From positions 49,700,966 through 49,764,965 of the forward strand of contig OX393576.1 in NCBI GenBank assembly GCA_947652605.1: a stretch of DNA of 64,000 nt, in the 5' to 3' direction. Made by a program: the position numbers and the translations under genes. Each line of letters opens with the position of its first letter. The stretch's first letter is position 1. Under the pieces are notes generated by a model. That model was given only the letters and a program-made list of their open reading frames with translations. It was not told where the DNA came from and searched no databases. Source of the DNA: Elmis aenea (Eukaryota > Arthropoda > Insecta > Coleoptera > Elmidae). Positions 31,127 through 42,212 of the stretch are shown one piece after another.

Positions 31127-32578
31127 CAGGGATGGAAAACGTAACGTAACGATACCCGATAACGTTATAATAACGATTCAACTATAATTTTTTATACAAT
31201 AACGTAACGATATTTTTATAACGTTATATAACGTTATAATAACCGATAACGTTTCGTTAAAAGTTATTTTGTATCGTTATTCTCTATAAATTAAATTTTT
31301 ATATGGCGATCTTTTTATTTTCTCAAGATATAATATTTTGTTTGTATTTTAGAAATTAAAATGAAAATAAAATATCTCAACCTCAACGTAATTTTGTAGG
31401 TACTATTTTTTAAATTTACATTTACAGATCCCAAAAATAATTTCACAGTTACAAATAAAAATTGTTTTTATACAGCATGTTTCTTAAATAATGTGAAAAA
31501 ATTCGGGAGGTGATACTTAATGGAAAATTAAGAGGGGTCTTTCACATTTTTTTCTCTTTAGGGTCTCCTTTCGGAGTTACACCCCCCTAAAGGACATCGG
31601 TAAAATTGGGTTTTTATTTTATTTCCCAAATTTGGATAAATGTGGGAGATTTATACTTATAAAAAGGTTTCCCATAGTAATATTTTTAATCATCTCCCAC
31701 CTTCACAGGGGGCTGAAAAGTGCGACCTCTGTTGTTTTTTTTTATCAGGACTTTTTGGTGGGTTGAAATCTAGCAATTTTAAATTTTCTTTAAAAACTTG
31801 ATTTATTTAGAAGTTTTTTTTATTCTTTAACTGTTCTCGTTAAACCTACAGTTTTTGAGTAAAAAATTATATGAATGAACATGAACCATCAAATATTCCA
31901 ATATAAAACGATATTGGATAGAAGTGACAGGTGTAACTCATTTTGACGCTTACGCGGCGACAACGCTAAAACGCCCTTCAATTCTACCCAATATGAACAT
32001 AAACATCATATTCACTCATTTAATTTTTTACTAAAAACTGTAAGATTTACGAGAAAAACTAAAGAACAAAAAAAGGTTCTAAATAAACCACACTAACAAA
32101 AAAAAATTTTTGCAAAATTTCAACTCACCAAAAAGTTCTGATTAAAAAACAACAGGGGTCGCACTTTTCAGCCCCCTATGAAGGTGGAAGATGATTAAAA
32201 ATAATACTATGGGAAACCTTTTAATAAGTATAAAACATCTACCAAATGTCATTCTCCTACATTTATCTAAATTTGAGAAATAAAATAAAAACCTAATTTT
32301 ATCGCTCCCCTTTAGGGGGGTGTAACTCCGAAAGGAGATGTCTAAGAAAAAATTGTTATATAAAAGACCCCACTTTATTTTCAATAAGGAATCACCTTCC
32401 GATTTTTTTCGCATTATTTAAGAAACACCCTGTATATCATAATTTATGTAACGTTATATAACGTTATATAACATAACAATTAATTTTTTTAACGTTATTT
32501 ATAACGTTATGTAACGAAAACAAATAATAAATAACGTTATACAATAACGTAACGATTTAAAACGTTATTCCATCCCTG
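31127..32578. mobile_element. hAT-type MITE, CAGGGATGGAA ends, with nested foldback
   Basis: Ends CAGGGATGGAAAACG and mirror AACGTTATTCCATCCCTG, 8-bp duplication GTTACGGC (31119-31126, 32579-32586). Both flanking halves consist of diverged TAACGTTATA words (for example 31185-31262 and 32447-32570). The 964-bp middle is a separate foldback insertion; without it the MITE is about 490 bp. Confidence 0.88.
31471..32434. mobile_element. Mariner-type foldback MITE, family B, complete copy
   Basis: TACAGCATGTTTCTTAAATAATG at the left mirrors CATTATTTAAGAAACACCCTGTA at the right. The arms extend over about 350 bp each, including GGGGCTGAAAAGTGCGACC / GGGTCGCACTTTTCAGCCCC. It sits inside the CAGGGATGG hAT MITE, so it is the younger insertion. 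The worn copy of the same family is at 3511-4335. Confidence 0.8.
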
Positions 32579-33221
32579 GTTACGGCCAATATTGGGCATT
32601 ATTTATAATGCCCGGTCAATTTAAAAAGTGCCCAATGGGATGTGACAAAATGATAAATTATATAGAAAATATTACATTGCCCGGGCATTATGAATAATGC
32701 TGGAAATCGAGTGGGCAATTTGAGAAAATTTTTATTCATAATTCTCTACATACAAAAATAAGAGGATATTATATTAAAACAAATTTTTAAATAACTGGTT
32801 CGAAATAAAATGAGGAGCAGCGATTGCGCAACACTATTTTATGGACATAGAGGGTCAGGTTAGAGGTCCGTAAAGTTTTTTTTAAAGCAGAATAACGAGG
32901 AACGCTAAAACGAAACTAGTTCGAAATAAAATGAGGTGCAGCGTTTGCGCAATACTATTTTATGGACATAGAGGTTCAGGTTAGAGGTCGGTAAAGCTTT
33001 TTTTTAAAGCAGCAAAGAACTGAAAACAATCTTGAACTCGTTAAAGTGCAAGATGGTACAAGCGACAAGGCACTGAAAATGGTTGCTGATTGACCAGCGA
33101 GAATCACACTATACGCACGTTGCCAAATTGCTGTCAATTAATTAAAGTGACAAGAGAAATAATAGCAGTATTTATAATGACCGGGCAATGTAATAAATTA
33201 TCCTAGATTGTCGTAGACAAA
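32579..33221. repeat. GGGCATTATTTATAATGCCC palindromes and a 97-bp tandem duplication
   Basis: A perfect 20-bp palindrome lies at 32594-32613, with variants near 32682-32700, 33170 and, past the mariner foldback, 34188-34205. Within the stretch, 32794-32890 and 32914-33012 are duplicate units (TTCGAAATAAAATGAGG, GACATAGAGG, AGGTTAGAGGT). Together with 34158-34230 this looks like one palindrome-rich element split by the mariner insertion, but no termini could be set. Confidence 0.45.
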
Positions 33222-33359
33222 TACAGGGTCCGGCAAAATGATCTCCCACATTTTAATCTTTAATAAAAACGCCATTGTAAATGCTATTTAGATTTTATTT
33301 TTTTTAACTGAAAATGTATGCTATGCCATTTGTTTTTATTAAGTTTTAAAAATTACAGA

Positions 33360-33678
33360 GTCCAAATGGCGACAATTTTTTTCGATATACATTCGAAGCT
33401 GATTTCTGAAAGTTTCCATCACTCGAGCAGTAATTTGAGGCGATATTCCTGTAATTTCTTGGCGTATTGCTGCTTTCAATTCGTCAATGGTTCGGGGATG
33501 GTGTTGAAAAACCTTCGCTTTCAGGTAGCCCCAAAGGAAAAAGTCGCATGGGGCAAGATCGGGTGAACGCGCAGGCCACCCAACGTCTCCACGTAACGAG
33601 ATTACGTGTCCTGGAAACGTCTATTGTCCTTCTTGCCGTATGAGCCGTAGCTCCATCCTGTTGAAACCATACATCCAA
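33360..33678 (-). pseudogene. Mariner transposase C-terminal half, left arm
   Basis: On the minus strand it starts MDVWFQQDGATAHTARRTID, which contains the second catalytic Asp of the IS630/mariner group (WFQQDGAxxH). It then shifts frame; the following bases encode the same SPDLAPCDFF block as the right arm, in other frames. Frameshifts make it non-functional. Confidence 0.75.
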
Positions 33679-33706
33679 AACTTAGAGAACTTGAACATCC
33701 GGATGT

Positions 33707-33976
33707 ATGGTTTCAACAGGTTGGAGCTACGACTCATACGGCAAGAAGGACAATGGACGTTTTAAGGGAAATGTTTCCAGGACACGTATCTCGTTACGTG
33801 GAGACGTTGGGTGGCCTGCGCGTTCACCCGATCTTGCCCCATGCGACTTTTTCTTTTGGAGCTACCTGAAAGCGAAGGTTTTTCAACACCATCCCCGAAA
33901 CATTGACGAATTGAAAGCAGCAATACGCCAAGAAATTACAGGAATATCGCCTCAAATTACTGCTCGAGTGATGTAA
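33707..33976 (+). pseudogene. Mariner transposase C-terminal half, right arm
   Basis: Reads on from a damaged WFQQDGATAH region to GDVGWPARSPDLAPCDFFFW, then SYLKAKVFQHHPRNIDELKAAIRQEI, ending ITARVM. The APCD aspartate is the third catalytic residue. This C-terminus is typical of insect elements whose N-terminus is the DUF4817 HTH, the piece seen at 440-527. It lacks the N-terminal half. Confidence 0.8.
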
Positions 33977-34157
33977 ACTTTCAGAAATCAGCTTCGAATG
34001 TATATCGAAAAAAATGGTCGCCATTTGGACTCTGTAATTTTAAAAACAAATGGCATAGCATACATTTTCAGTTAATAAAAATAAAATCTAAATAGCATTT
34101 ACAATGGCGTTTTTATTAAAGATTAAAATGTGGGAGATCATTTTGCCGGACCCTGTA

Positions 34158-35870
34158 CAAAATTATTAAATTGCCTGATTTTATCGGTCATTATTTATAA
34201 TGACCAAGCATTATGAAAACTGTCCTGAATAATCAAACTGACCGTAACATAACTATCAATGTCGAAGAGCGATCAACGACGAAGAGAAGGCTTGCAGGTC
34301 AAAAAAGTGCGGATGGGCGTAATACACAAAAACTGTGTATTTTGTTACAATGGATACAATTATTTCACAACTTCACATACGTTTTACATTTTTATAGAAC
34401 ATTCAGAGTTAATTTTTACCAAGATAAAATTTTTAAAGAATAAATAAAAAAGATTTCCGACTGGTGCATTACATACAGGGTGGTCCACATAGAAGGGTCA
34501 CTATTGGGATTTCGTAAACGGTAAGTGCTTTAAACAAGTTTAAATTAGATAAATTGTTTTCCTTTCTGAGACCTATTCAGTGATACTTTTTAATGTTTTA
34601 AAAAAGTTTCATAGCACGCCAGATAATAAACAAAAATCAAAATAGGCATTTTTTTATACCGTTAACAATGCGGTTAAACTTGATGATACAAAAATATTTT
34701 TGAAAAAAAAAGTTGTATTTCCGTTTTGCACATAACACTGCATTTAAAATACCGACACGAAACTGCTTATATTTTTTCCAAAGTTTTGTTTTTACACAAA
34801 ATTTTTCTGTAGTTTAATCGAATACTCGACCACTTTGTGTAAGGCCACCTGCTTAAAGTTTTTGTTGTCAGGTAGTTTTATTATGTATATTAATTAATTG
34901 TTTTAAATTGAGGTGCCATGTTCATGTGGTATATTTTAGTTGTCAATGAATAAGGTGAAGTACTCAATCCTTAAAGAAAAATCAAACAAAGTGCTTAGAG
35001 TACACTAAGATATAATTCACCGAATTGCTTTTATTGTTGAATTAACGTAGTAACGGAGATATAAAACCATCGGAACAGAACACAATAAAAAGTTTTATTG
35101 TTTATCGTGCGGTATGTTACAGAAGCGCAAAACTTCTACATTTAACAAACATCTCTTTTAACAGCAGTTCATTCTTTTATTCTAAAATATTCCACGATGT
35201 TTTAAATGTATTACTAATTAAACTGCAATAATATGGTGTTTAAAAGCTTTTTCGTTTCTTTTATTGCTTTAGGAAACAAATGCTTTTCTGCTATAACCAA
35301 TTATACCTACTTTCATATACCTATTTAATGGTGTATCTAATTTCCGTACGATTTTACAGAAACAACGTTAATGTCTTCACAAAACATAAGTTTAAACGTC
35401 TGCTTTATTGCTGTATTGTAGTTTTGATATTAGGTACTTGAAATATGTTTTGAGAACTTACCGGGTGTAAATATTGAGCTCTGGTACACCCCCTTTTTTT
35501 CTATAGGTTTGATTTTAAATAAATGAAATGTGTTAAAAACCGCATTATTTGAACATATGTGCACTGTTGTTTCACTTCCGGTTTCTCCGGAAATGAACCT
35601 AACTTTGTTACATCAAGTGGAACATCCTGAATATTTTTTCATTTTTGGTAAGCGGAAGCAAATCTGAAAACGACTGCACTATTTTGGTTAATTTTTATGA
35701 CCTGAAATAATTTTTGTTAAGTGTTCTGTGACCCACACAAATTGAATTTTATTATGGCAACATGGGGCCGAAAAACGTTTTTGTAAATTATAATTGTTTT
35801 TTAGGTATTAAATATTTTATGTGAATTTTTAATTTTAAAATAAGTACAGTTTTTTAATTTAATGAAAACT
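34158..35870. other. Orphan TACAGGGTGG end at 34475; otherwise featureless
   Basis: At about 34475 TACAGGGTGGTCCACATAG begins, with the 'ttcgtaaacggtaag' phrase typical of the window's foldback arms, but no mirrored end follows before 35870. Two similar worn words (35460 ACCGGGTGTAAATATTG, 35620 GTGGAACATCCTG) may be the remains of another foldback. The rest is AT-rich. Confidence 0.45.
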
Positions 35871-36039
35871 CTACGAACCAGGGTTGAGCAGATTTAAATC
35901 AATTGATTTAAATCACGATTTAAATCATGATTAAAATCAAGTGATTTTTTTTTAAATCATTGATTTAAATCAACTTATTAAAAAAAAAATCAATTTAAAT
36001 CACAGATTATATGAGTACAATATAATATTTATAATAAAA

Positions 36040-36545
36040 CAAAATTGTATTACTATTAGTAATTAAATACACGAAATGGTGAATAAACCATATCAATTTG
36101 CTCTTGTAAAGTAATTGTGGAATTGTGGAAATGCAATAATTCAAAAAATAAATGACAAGTTTTTGACGTTAGCGAAGTGAACAGTCAGTTTTTTTCAATT
36201 TTCACGGCACTCTATTGCTTCAATAACGATTTGAAGAAAAATGTCGAATATCTCGAAAAGTATGAGTTTTGGGTATAGGACATACTTAACAAAATATGAA
36301 GCTCTTTTAAAGACGAATTCGATGACATAAAAAAATACAGGGGTTTGCATTTGAAAAAATCGAGTTACGAGCTTTTGAAAATCATGGAAGTTGCCACCTA
36401 TTTATAAACACCCCTGTATGTGTGATTCCAATTTTTTCATATCGAGCGAACAGAGAAATTTTTTCTGCATGTCTATAACAAATTACAACATTCTACTTCA
36501 AAATAACTTCAGGAGAATTTTTTTAAATAAAGACTTTAAAAAAAC
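36040..36545. mobile_element. Second copy of the mariner-type repeat seen at 1-480
   Basis: The reverse complement matches 1-480, including the HTH coding start and 'tcgaatatctcgaaaagtat'. The match runs past the ACACCCCTGTA end at 36417 through CTTCAGGAGAATTTTTTTAA and AAAGACTTTAAAA, the counterpart of positions 1-40. The left mate is absent here. Confidence 0.65.
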
Positions 36546-36675
36546 CTTGAATAATTTAGAAATTTTTTTTTTTACAACGCCGTATAAAAACCTGTAGTAT
36601 TTTATATTGATGCAAAACTAGAATTAAGGCGGTCAAAAATATTAAATAAAAAATTGGGTGTTGTATTTGAAATAT

Positions 36676-37040
36676 AAAAGGAACTACTTCACTTTAGCGG
36701 CAGTCAAGACGGCAAAAAATGACAGTTGTGTACTTGGGTATGTTATAAGATTTACGTTATTTTAAGCTTATTTTAACACAAAATCAATACAAATATAGTT
36801 TCATTTATGCCTTATAATCATATTTGTACACTTTACACAGATAATTTAGCCATCCTAACATGAGAAAATTCGAATTAAAAAACCTAACCTAACTGTGAAA
36901 CGGAACTTTTATATTGAATTTTTACGCTTATTAAATGAGAGCGCCAAGTAATTTTAACATATTTGAGTTCAGCAAGTCTAGTTTTATTAACCCACAACAT
37001 TTTATCAATTTTCAACAACTGCCGCTAAAGTGAAGTTATA
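36676..37040. repeat. Inverted and direct short repeats inside the hAT MITE
   Basis: TTCACTTTAGCGGCAGT (about 36689) is mirrored by ACTGCCGCTAAAGTGAA (about 37020). Direct repeats also occur: AAATTGGGTGTTGTATTTGA at 36648 and 37096, and ACTGTATAAAATAGCATT at 37049 and 37188. Another small non-coding mobile unit probably inserted here. Confidence 0.5.
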
Positions 37041-37548
37041 CCGAAAAAACTGTATAAAATAGCATTAATTTGGTTCAACTTCATATTAAATAAAAAATTG
37101 GGTGTTGTATTTGAAATATAAAAGTTGCTATTAGTTCCAGAAAGGTGACTCATATTTGAAAATATTATTATTGTGTAGTTTAGAAAAAACTGTATAAAAT
37201 AGCATTTGGTTCAACTTCATATCTCAAGCCGTTTAGCCACAATCGACCGATCCCGCACTAATGACTTACCCTGTATATAATTAATTAAACATCACCATTT
37301 AGCACAGATTTTTTCAAAATTCTTAATCATTATATTTAATTTTTCATTTTGACAAAAATTCACCAATGAATTTAATATATTGGTTATTAAATATATTAGC
37401 ACAAAACAGAAATAGCATGTAAATATGTCACTAAATTCGATAATATGGTACATTTGATTTAAATCCAAAAAATCTGATTTAAATCAAATAATTCGATTTT
37501 TTTGATTTTAAAAAAAAAATCATGATTTTTATCCACCCTGCTACGAAC

Positions 37549-38479
37549 TTATACCAAAATTAAAATTTAAAAAAACTAATCAAAACGCAAAATGTCAGTC
37601 TTTATCTTTTGTTGAACGTTCTCTATTTTTATTTCCATATTGCGAAAATTGTGATAAAGATGGGACGTATATTAAACGTTAGCATTAATGAAAAAGTTCA
37701 AGTTCGCATACAAAAGTTTTCAACATTGCGAATAAGTTAGTGCGGCTATGTTGGTGCGTGTTAAAACGAGCATCTGGATCTAGAAATTTTATTGTAGGAA
37801 GTTATTTTATCGTTACAACGTGTGAACACATTTACATTTAAACAGTGGAACCGTTTTAATATAATGTAATACTGTAACAGTTTGCATCTCCCGAAATAAT
37901 TCCCTAAACATAAATTTATCGGATAGATAAATAATGAAGTTAACTCATTTCGTAAAAAAGCAGGTAATAAGAAGAATGAAATAAGATTTCTTTGTTATAA
38001 AAGAATGCCGTTCACGTCGCGCTGCATAACAATGATAAGTAGGTATGTACCAATTTCTTTTTTGGGTCTTTGTTCGTTATTTTGTGTACGCTTCATCACA
38101 TTTTCTGGTTCGTTTTGTGCAAAATAAAATTTCCTTTTTTGTGGTTTTGTTTTATAAACTTATGATGTCCTTTCGTTTTATAAATTGCATTACCTACTTA
38201 GTTCTACACACAGTTATGAATGGATAATGTAGCAAAAGATACTTGAATAGTTGCTAAAAGATAAAACATTGTACGAGGATGAAATAAACTGTTTCTGACT
38301 CAGTCTGTTATGGACACAAACTTTAATTAGTTGCATGGCCATTCATTCCTAATCCGCTCTTGTAATTTTATTAAAGATGGCCATATAAATTATTTATGGG
38401 TTTTTCTGGTATCAAACTCATAAATTGTCAATCATGGGTCTTCTTATCCTTGGAAAAAACTAAATCAAAAAAGAGTAGG
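37549..38479. other. No recognisable feature
   Basis: AT-rich DNA with chance frames only (longest about 60 codons, T-rich). Confidence 0.45.
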
Positions 38480-38566
38480 GAGTCGGTAGTTTTTCCGACT
38501 CCCAACTCCTCAAAAAAACTCCGACTCCTCAACTCCTGACCTCCGACTCCCCATACCTGGCTTAAC
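38480..38566. repeat. GGGAGTCGG/CCGACTCCC repeat cluster, possible hAT MITE
   Basis: GGGAGTCGG at 38480 is mirrored by CCGACTCCC, and ACTCC/GACTCC words repeat up to CCGACTCCCCATACCTGG, a CAGG-type tip on the opposite strand. Such GAGTCGGAG clusters with CAGG ends are typical of hAT-like MITEs, but the left tip and the duplication are not evident. Confidence 0.35.
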
Positions 38567-38756
38567 CCCTCTTCACCAAAGTCTGTTGGTATTCCTGAAC
38601 GTGGAGAATCATTCATGTCAAAATAACCCTATTTATATCGAAAAAAAATTTGTCGTGTCGTACTTTCGCGCTCGGTTAAACTCAAACAAAAAAATATGTT
38701 GAATAGTTTCGTTATTTGGTTCTGACACTCCATTTTGTTTAGCCAACACTTTACAC

Positions 38757-38777
38757 AATATATATATATATATATAC
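38757..38777. repeat. (TA)n microsatellite
   Basis: About ten TA dinucleotides, directly beside the 3' end of the Penelope-like relic. Confidence 0.85.
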
Positions 38778-38779
38778 AT

Positions 38780-39257
38780 TTTGAATTTTGTCTTCGGAAT
38801 ATATCCGCGTAGTATTTATAAATTCTCGACGTTTCGGCCAGCTCTTCCTGGCCATTTTCAAGAGATTAAACAAGATTTCAACTGTCTGATAAAAATAATG
38901 TCAGACAGAAACTAATGTCACTTTATGTTAGTCAAGGTTGACTAAATTTGCACCGTCTCTCACTTGACTGCGTGTTACACGTCGGCAAATCCCTGCGCCA
39001 GTCCCGGTTAAAAGTGCGTCTGTTGGCGGCGCTTTGCTGACAGGTAGAGGACGTACCTGCCTCTCTCTACAACAGCTGGTCAACACTGGCTTCCATGCTG
39101 CTGGAAGTCTCTGACCATCATCCCGTTTATTGATATTGTTGGATCTCTTTTCTATTTCAATAGCCTCCCGGATGATCCTTGACGAGAAATGTTCTACATT
39201 GGCCAGTATTTTGGCCTCATCAAAGTTAATTTTGTGACCAGTGGAGGTAATATGCAT
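38780..39257 (-). mobile_element. Penelope-like element 3' part, with hammerhead-like remnant
   Basis: The coding remnant (38928-39257, minus) is followed by 3' sequence holding, on the minus strand, TCTC-TTGAAAA-T-GGCCAG...CTGGCC-GAAACGTC-GAGA at 38824-38864. That layout (helix I, core, helix II, GAAAC, GTC) recalls the hammerhead ribozymes known in Penelope-like elements, with a degraded CTGATGA core. The 5' part of the element is missing in this orientation; a plus-strand piece abuts it at 39258. Confidence 0.6.
38928..39257 (-). pseudogene. Penelope-like ORF C-terminus, after GIY-YIG
   Basis: 109 codons: HITSTGHKINFDEAKILANV, then FSSRIIREAIEIEKR..NNINKRDDGQRLPAAWKPVL. The pattern TGHxIxFD..xIL…RxxREAIEIxK…N…DGxxLPxxWxP is the conserved end of Penelope-like polyproteins, downstream of the GIY-YIG nuclease. 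The nuclease core and reverse transcriptase are absent on this strand. Confidence 0.75.
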
Positions 39258-39425
39258 AGCCCTTTTACCATATGTTAAAGGAACGTCCGATAAAATTAGT
39301 AAACTGCTTCAACACCATAATATCAAAACCATCTTTACAGCTAATCGTAAAATTCAAAATGTCCTGAAGAGTCCTAAGTGTAAGATATTACTGGAAAACC
39401 AAGGGGTCTATCAGATACCATGTGC
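39258..39425 (+). pseudogene. Penelope-like ORF piece between RT and GIY-YIG, inverted
   Basis: Plus strand: LPYVKGTSDKISKLLQHHNI, KTIFTANRKIQNVLKSPK, ending ENQGVYQIPC, just where the GIY-YIG nuclease would begin. It is in opposite orientation to, and directly abuts, the C-terminal piece at 38928-39257, so the relic is internally inverted. Partial inverted copies are a known habit of Penelope-like elements. Confidence 0.75.
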
Positions 39426-39433
39426 GATTTAAT

Positions 39434-40220
39434 CTACAATTTATTTCTAATAAAATTCTTCCATTCTTTTCTGTTCTTCGCTATATTCTTGGCCTCTCCC
39501 CACGTTTTCCCTTTTTCCTTTAGGACTTTTCCGATTATGTTGTCCCACGTTTTGTTTGGTCTACCTCTCCTTCTTTTGCCTGGCATTTTACTTTCCCATA
39601 TTTTTTGACTGGTATTGAGCTGTCCAACCTTTGTAGGTGTCCCCACCACCCAAGTTGTCTTTGTTCTATGAACTCTTCTATGGATTCTATCTTTAGTTCT
39701 TCTCTTATTTGCACATTTTTGATTTTATCTTTCTTTGTTACTCCTTTCACCCTTCTTAAGTATTTCATCTCGGCTGCTCTAATTTTACTCTTGTCTTTGT
39801 TTGTTAGTACCCATGTTTCCCAGCCATATGCGAGTATAGGTCTGTAAATTGATTTATATAGGTACTTTCATTTTTGTTTCTGTTGTGTTTTCTCTTTTGC
39901 TTATGAGCCCTTTGTTCAGTGCATAGTATACTCTGTTAGCATTTTGTATTCTGTTGTTCAGTTCGCTATCTTGTTTTCCTGTTTCCTCTAAAATACTGCT
40001 CAAGTATTGAAAGCTGCTAGTTTGTTCTATTATTTCGCCATCCACCCTGATTTGTATTACATCTTTTTCGTTTGCTACTACCATGATTTTAGTTTTATTC
40101 TTATTCATTTTCATTCCATTTGCCGTTAATACTTGGTTTTAGATGTTTAAGTTTTCTTCAAGGTTTCTTTGGCTTCCTGCAATAATAGCTATGTCATCTG
40201 CGAAGGCGCATTCTGATGTA
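39434..40220 (-). pseudogene. LINE reverse transcriptase FADD box and C-terminal part
   Basis: The next frame shows SECAFADDIAIIAGSQRNLE, a stop, then MNKNKTKIMVVANEKDVIQI...FQYLSSILEE. After a further shift come YGWETWVLTNKDKSKIRAAE, GWWGHLQRLD and KMPGKRRRGRPNKTWDNIIG, ending EWKNFIRNKL. The order is that of the RT palm, thumb and C-terminal region of RTE-like LINEs. At least three frame disruptions are present. Confidence 0.8.
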
Positions 40221-40830
40221 TTAATAAGTTCCAGTTGCCTGTATCCAATACAGAAGTTTGGTCTTTTGATTTGCTTCTCTACTTACTTCATCCATAAAAG
40301 TAATAAATAGCAATGGGCTCGAGCTTCCTCCTTGTCTCACTCCTTCTCGTGTTGTAAATGCCTCTGACATCATGTTTTTACTTATTATACAGTTTCTTGT
40401 TTCTGTGTATAGGCATTTAGTGACTCTGATTAGTTTGTTGCTAACATTTCTTTTTTGTATGCTTTCCCAGATTTTTGTTCGCGGGACTCTATCAAACGCC
40501 TTTTCCATGTCTAAAAAAGCTAGGTAAACTGTTTTTGATCTTGCCAAATTTCTATTTATGATTTCTTTTAAAATAAACACGTAGTCTTGTGTACTTCTGT
40601 TTTTCCGGAATCCAGTTTTCGTTTCTGTTAGTGTTGGATCTATTTTCTTACGTAGTCTCTTTTCGATTATTTGTTCAAATAATTTCATTATTGTGCGTAA
40701 TAGGGTAATTCCTCTGTAGTTGTTACAGTTTTTGTTGTCTCCTTTTTTGTGAAGTGGTATTATCAAACCCATTTTTCAGTCTTCTGGTATCTTTTCGTCA
40801 GTCCAGACTTTGTTGCACTTTACACAAACT
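40221..40830 (-). pseudogene. LINE reverse transcriptase, N-terminal part
   Basis: Minus strand from 'VWTDEKIPED', a stop, then GLIIPLHKKGDNKNCNNYRG, TKTGFRKNRSTQDYVFIL, YLAFLDMEKAFDRVPR and GVRQGGSSSPLLF. These are the early blocks of a non-LTR reverse transcriptase. The first catalytic Asp is in FLDMEKAFD. A frameshift near 40250 moves the FADD box out of frame. Confidence 0.85.
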
Positions 40831-42212
40831 TTGTTTAAGTTAAGAAATTCAAGATGTATTTAATAAAACAATACTGTAGCATTAAAATGATCCTGATATT
40901 ATGTCAAAAATTTATTTCCAAAGCACTCATTCTTTGGAAACTACAAACGCTACAAATTTATGCTTTAATTACCAATATTGACTTCCAAAGATTATTTTAA
41001 TTAGGAAATTGGTAATCAGCCGAATTGCTTATCGGTGCATCCGTGCAAATATTATTTTTAATGCAATGCTTAGACGCTATTAAATAATTTTTCCTGATTA
41101 TTTTTTATAAATTTATGGATAGCCTTGTTTAATGTAAGTTAATTATTATAAACTTAAAAAAAAAAAAAAAATTATTTTATATCCTCTAATTTTTATTATG
41201 CCACGGTACGACGCTTTTGCTTTAAATTAATTACTGAAATAACTTCCTTTTGTTAAAATGGTCAATACATATAAATTTCTACGTTATAGACGGCTTTAAT
41301 TAAGTTGGCGATTTTCTGAATCAAAGCAACGTGACGATAACTTTATATAAACTCTATTTACAAAAAATTTATTGCCCTGCGCTTTCTAGCAATCGCCTTG
41401 GTTTCCGTCGACGCTATCTTCTATCCTGAGTAACAGAAATAAATGTCAAATTATTGAGTCGTTCCAATACACTTGTGGTAGATTTATAGGTTACGTAGCA
41501 CACTGATCTGAAACGAAGCGAAGGGATTTACAAAGGTTTAGGAGTAACTTTTTTTAGTAGAATCACCACACACGCTCCGTTTACAAACTTATAAATTATA
41601 AAAATATTTGGTTCAAAAAATTAACTAAGGACGTAATCAAATTGTGTGTTAAACTATACAATTGTTGGATTCTAAAAATAAGTTTTAGATTTTTTAAGTG
41701 CTCTTTCTAATTATTGTGTTTATATAATTGTGCAGCAACATACACATTCTGAACCTAATTTTATTACCTTCAGATGTGAGTTTTAAAAATAATGTGCTTC
41801 AAATTTACAAATCAAAAATCATAGGAGGCTTCCAGGTTTAATACGATAAATGTCCGTTCTAATTAATTTTTGAAAAACAGCATTTAAAAGTTTCAACTCT
41901 CATAACGTCATAACTATTTTTTGCAAAATAATAAAAATGTTAAGCTTTATAATAATACTTGAGTAAGTAGGTACGCAGTTTATTGAGAGAACATTTTAAG
42001 AAATTTTAATTGACAGTTTAATGAAATTGTATCAACTCTATGCAACATTTTATCAAAAGCAGCCGTTTTTGGCCTGCCCGAACGTCGCACCTTCGTGTGT
42101 CGTCGTATGACCACGTCTAAAGTCCTCAACCCGGGTTTTAACTATTAAAAATGATGGAGAAAAGTAGAAATCAGCTTATTTTATTCTTCAGGCTTTCGCG
42201 GTCATTGTTCAT
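40831..42212. other. No recognisable feature
   Basis: AT-rich, with an A-run at about 41156-41170. A phrase CCGAATTGCTTATCGGTGCATC at 41019-41040 recurs as CCAATTGGCTTATCGGTGCATC at 50585-50606, perhaps from a shared old repeat. Confidence 0.45.

Larger units (their letters stand above)
33222..34157. mobile_element. Mariner foldback with opposed transposase arms
   Basis: TACAGGGTCCGGCAAAATGA and its mirror TCATTTTGCCGGACCCTGTA bound two arms of about 455 bp around a 20-bp centre near 33687. Each arm carries the 3' part of the same mariner transposase, reading toward its own terminus. This resembles an inverted duplication of the 3' half of an autonomous element. Arm divergence is low (few percent by eye), suggesting recent formation. 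Confidence 0.85.
35879..37540. mobile_element. hAT-type MITE, CAGGGTTGAGCAGATTTAAATC ends, with inner insertions
   Basis: Ends CAGGGTTGAGCAG and mirror TTTATCCACCCTG, exact 8-bp duplication CTACGAAC (35871-35878, 37541-37548). Subterminal zones are arrays of GATTTAAATCA (35890-36003 and 37457-37527). The middle holds the mariner-type repeat at 36040-36545 and a small inverted repeat (36676-37040), so most of its 1662 bp was acquired. Confidence 0.88.
39434..40830 (-). mobile_element. LINE (RTE-like or related), 5'-truncated and frameshifted
   Basis: About 1.4 kb of reverse transcriptase and C-terminal sequence on the minus strand, spread over several frames. The 3' end abuts the Penelope relic near 39430. 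The 5' truncation is near 40830. The clade is judged from the 'HKKGD..NYRGITLL' and 'RRRGRPNKTW' motifs and is tentative. Confidence 0.75.
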
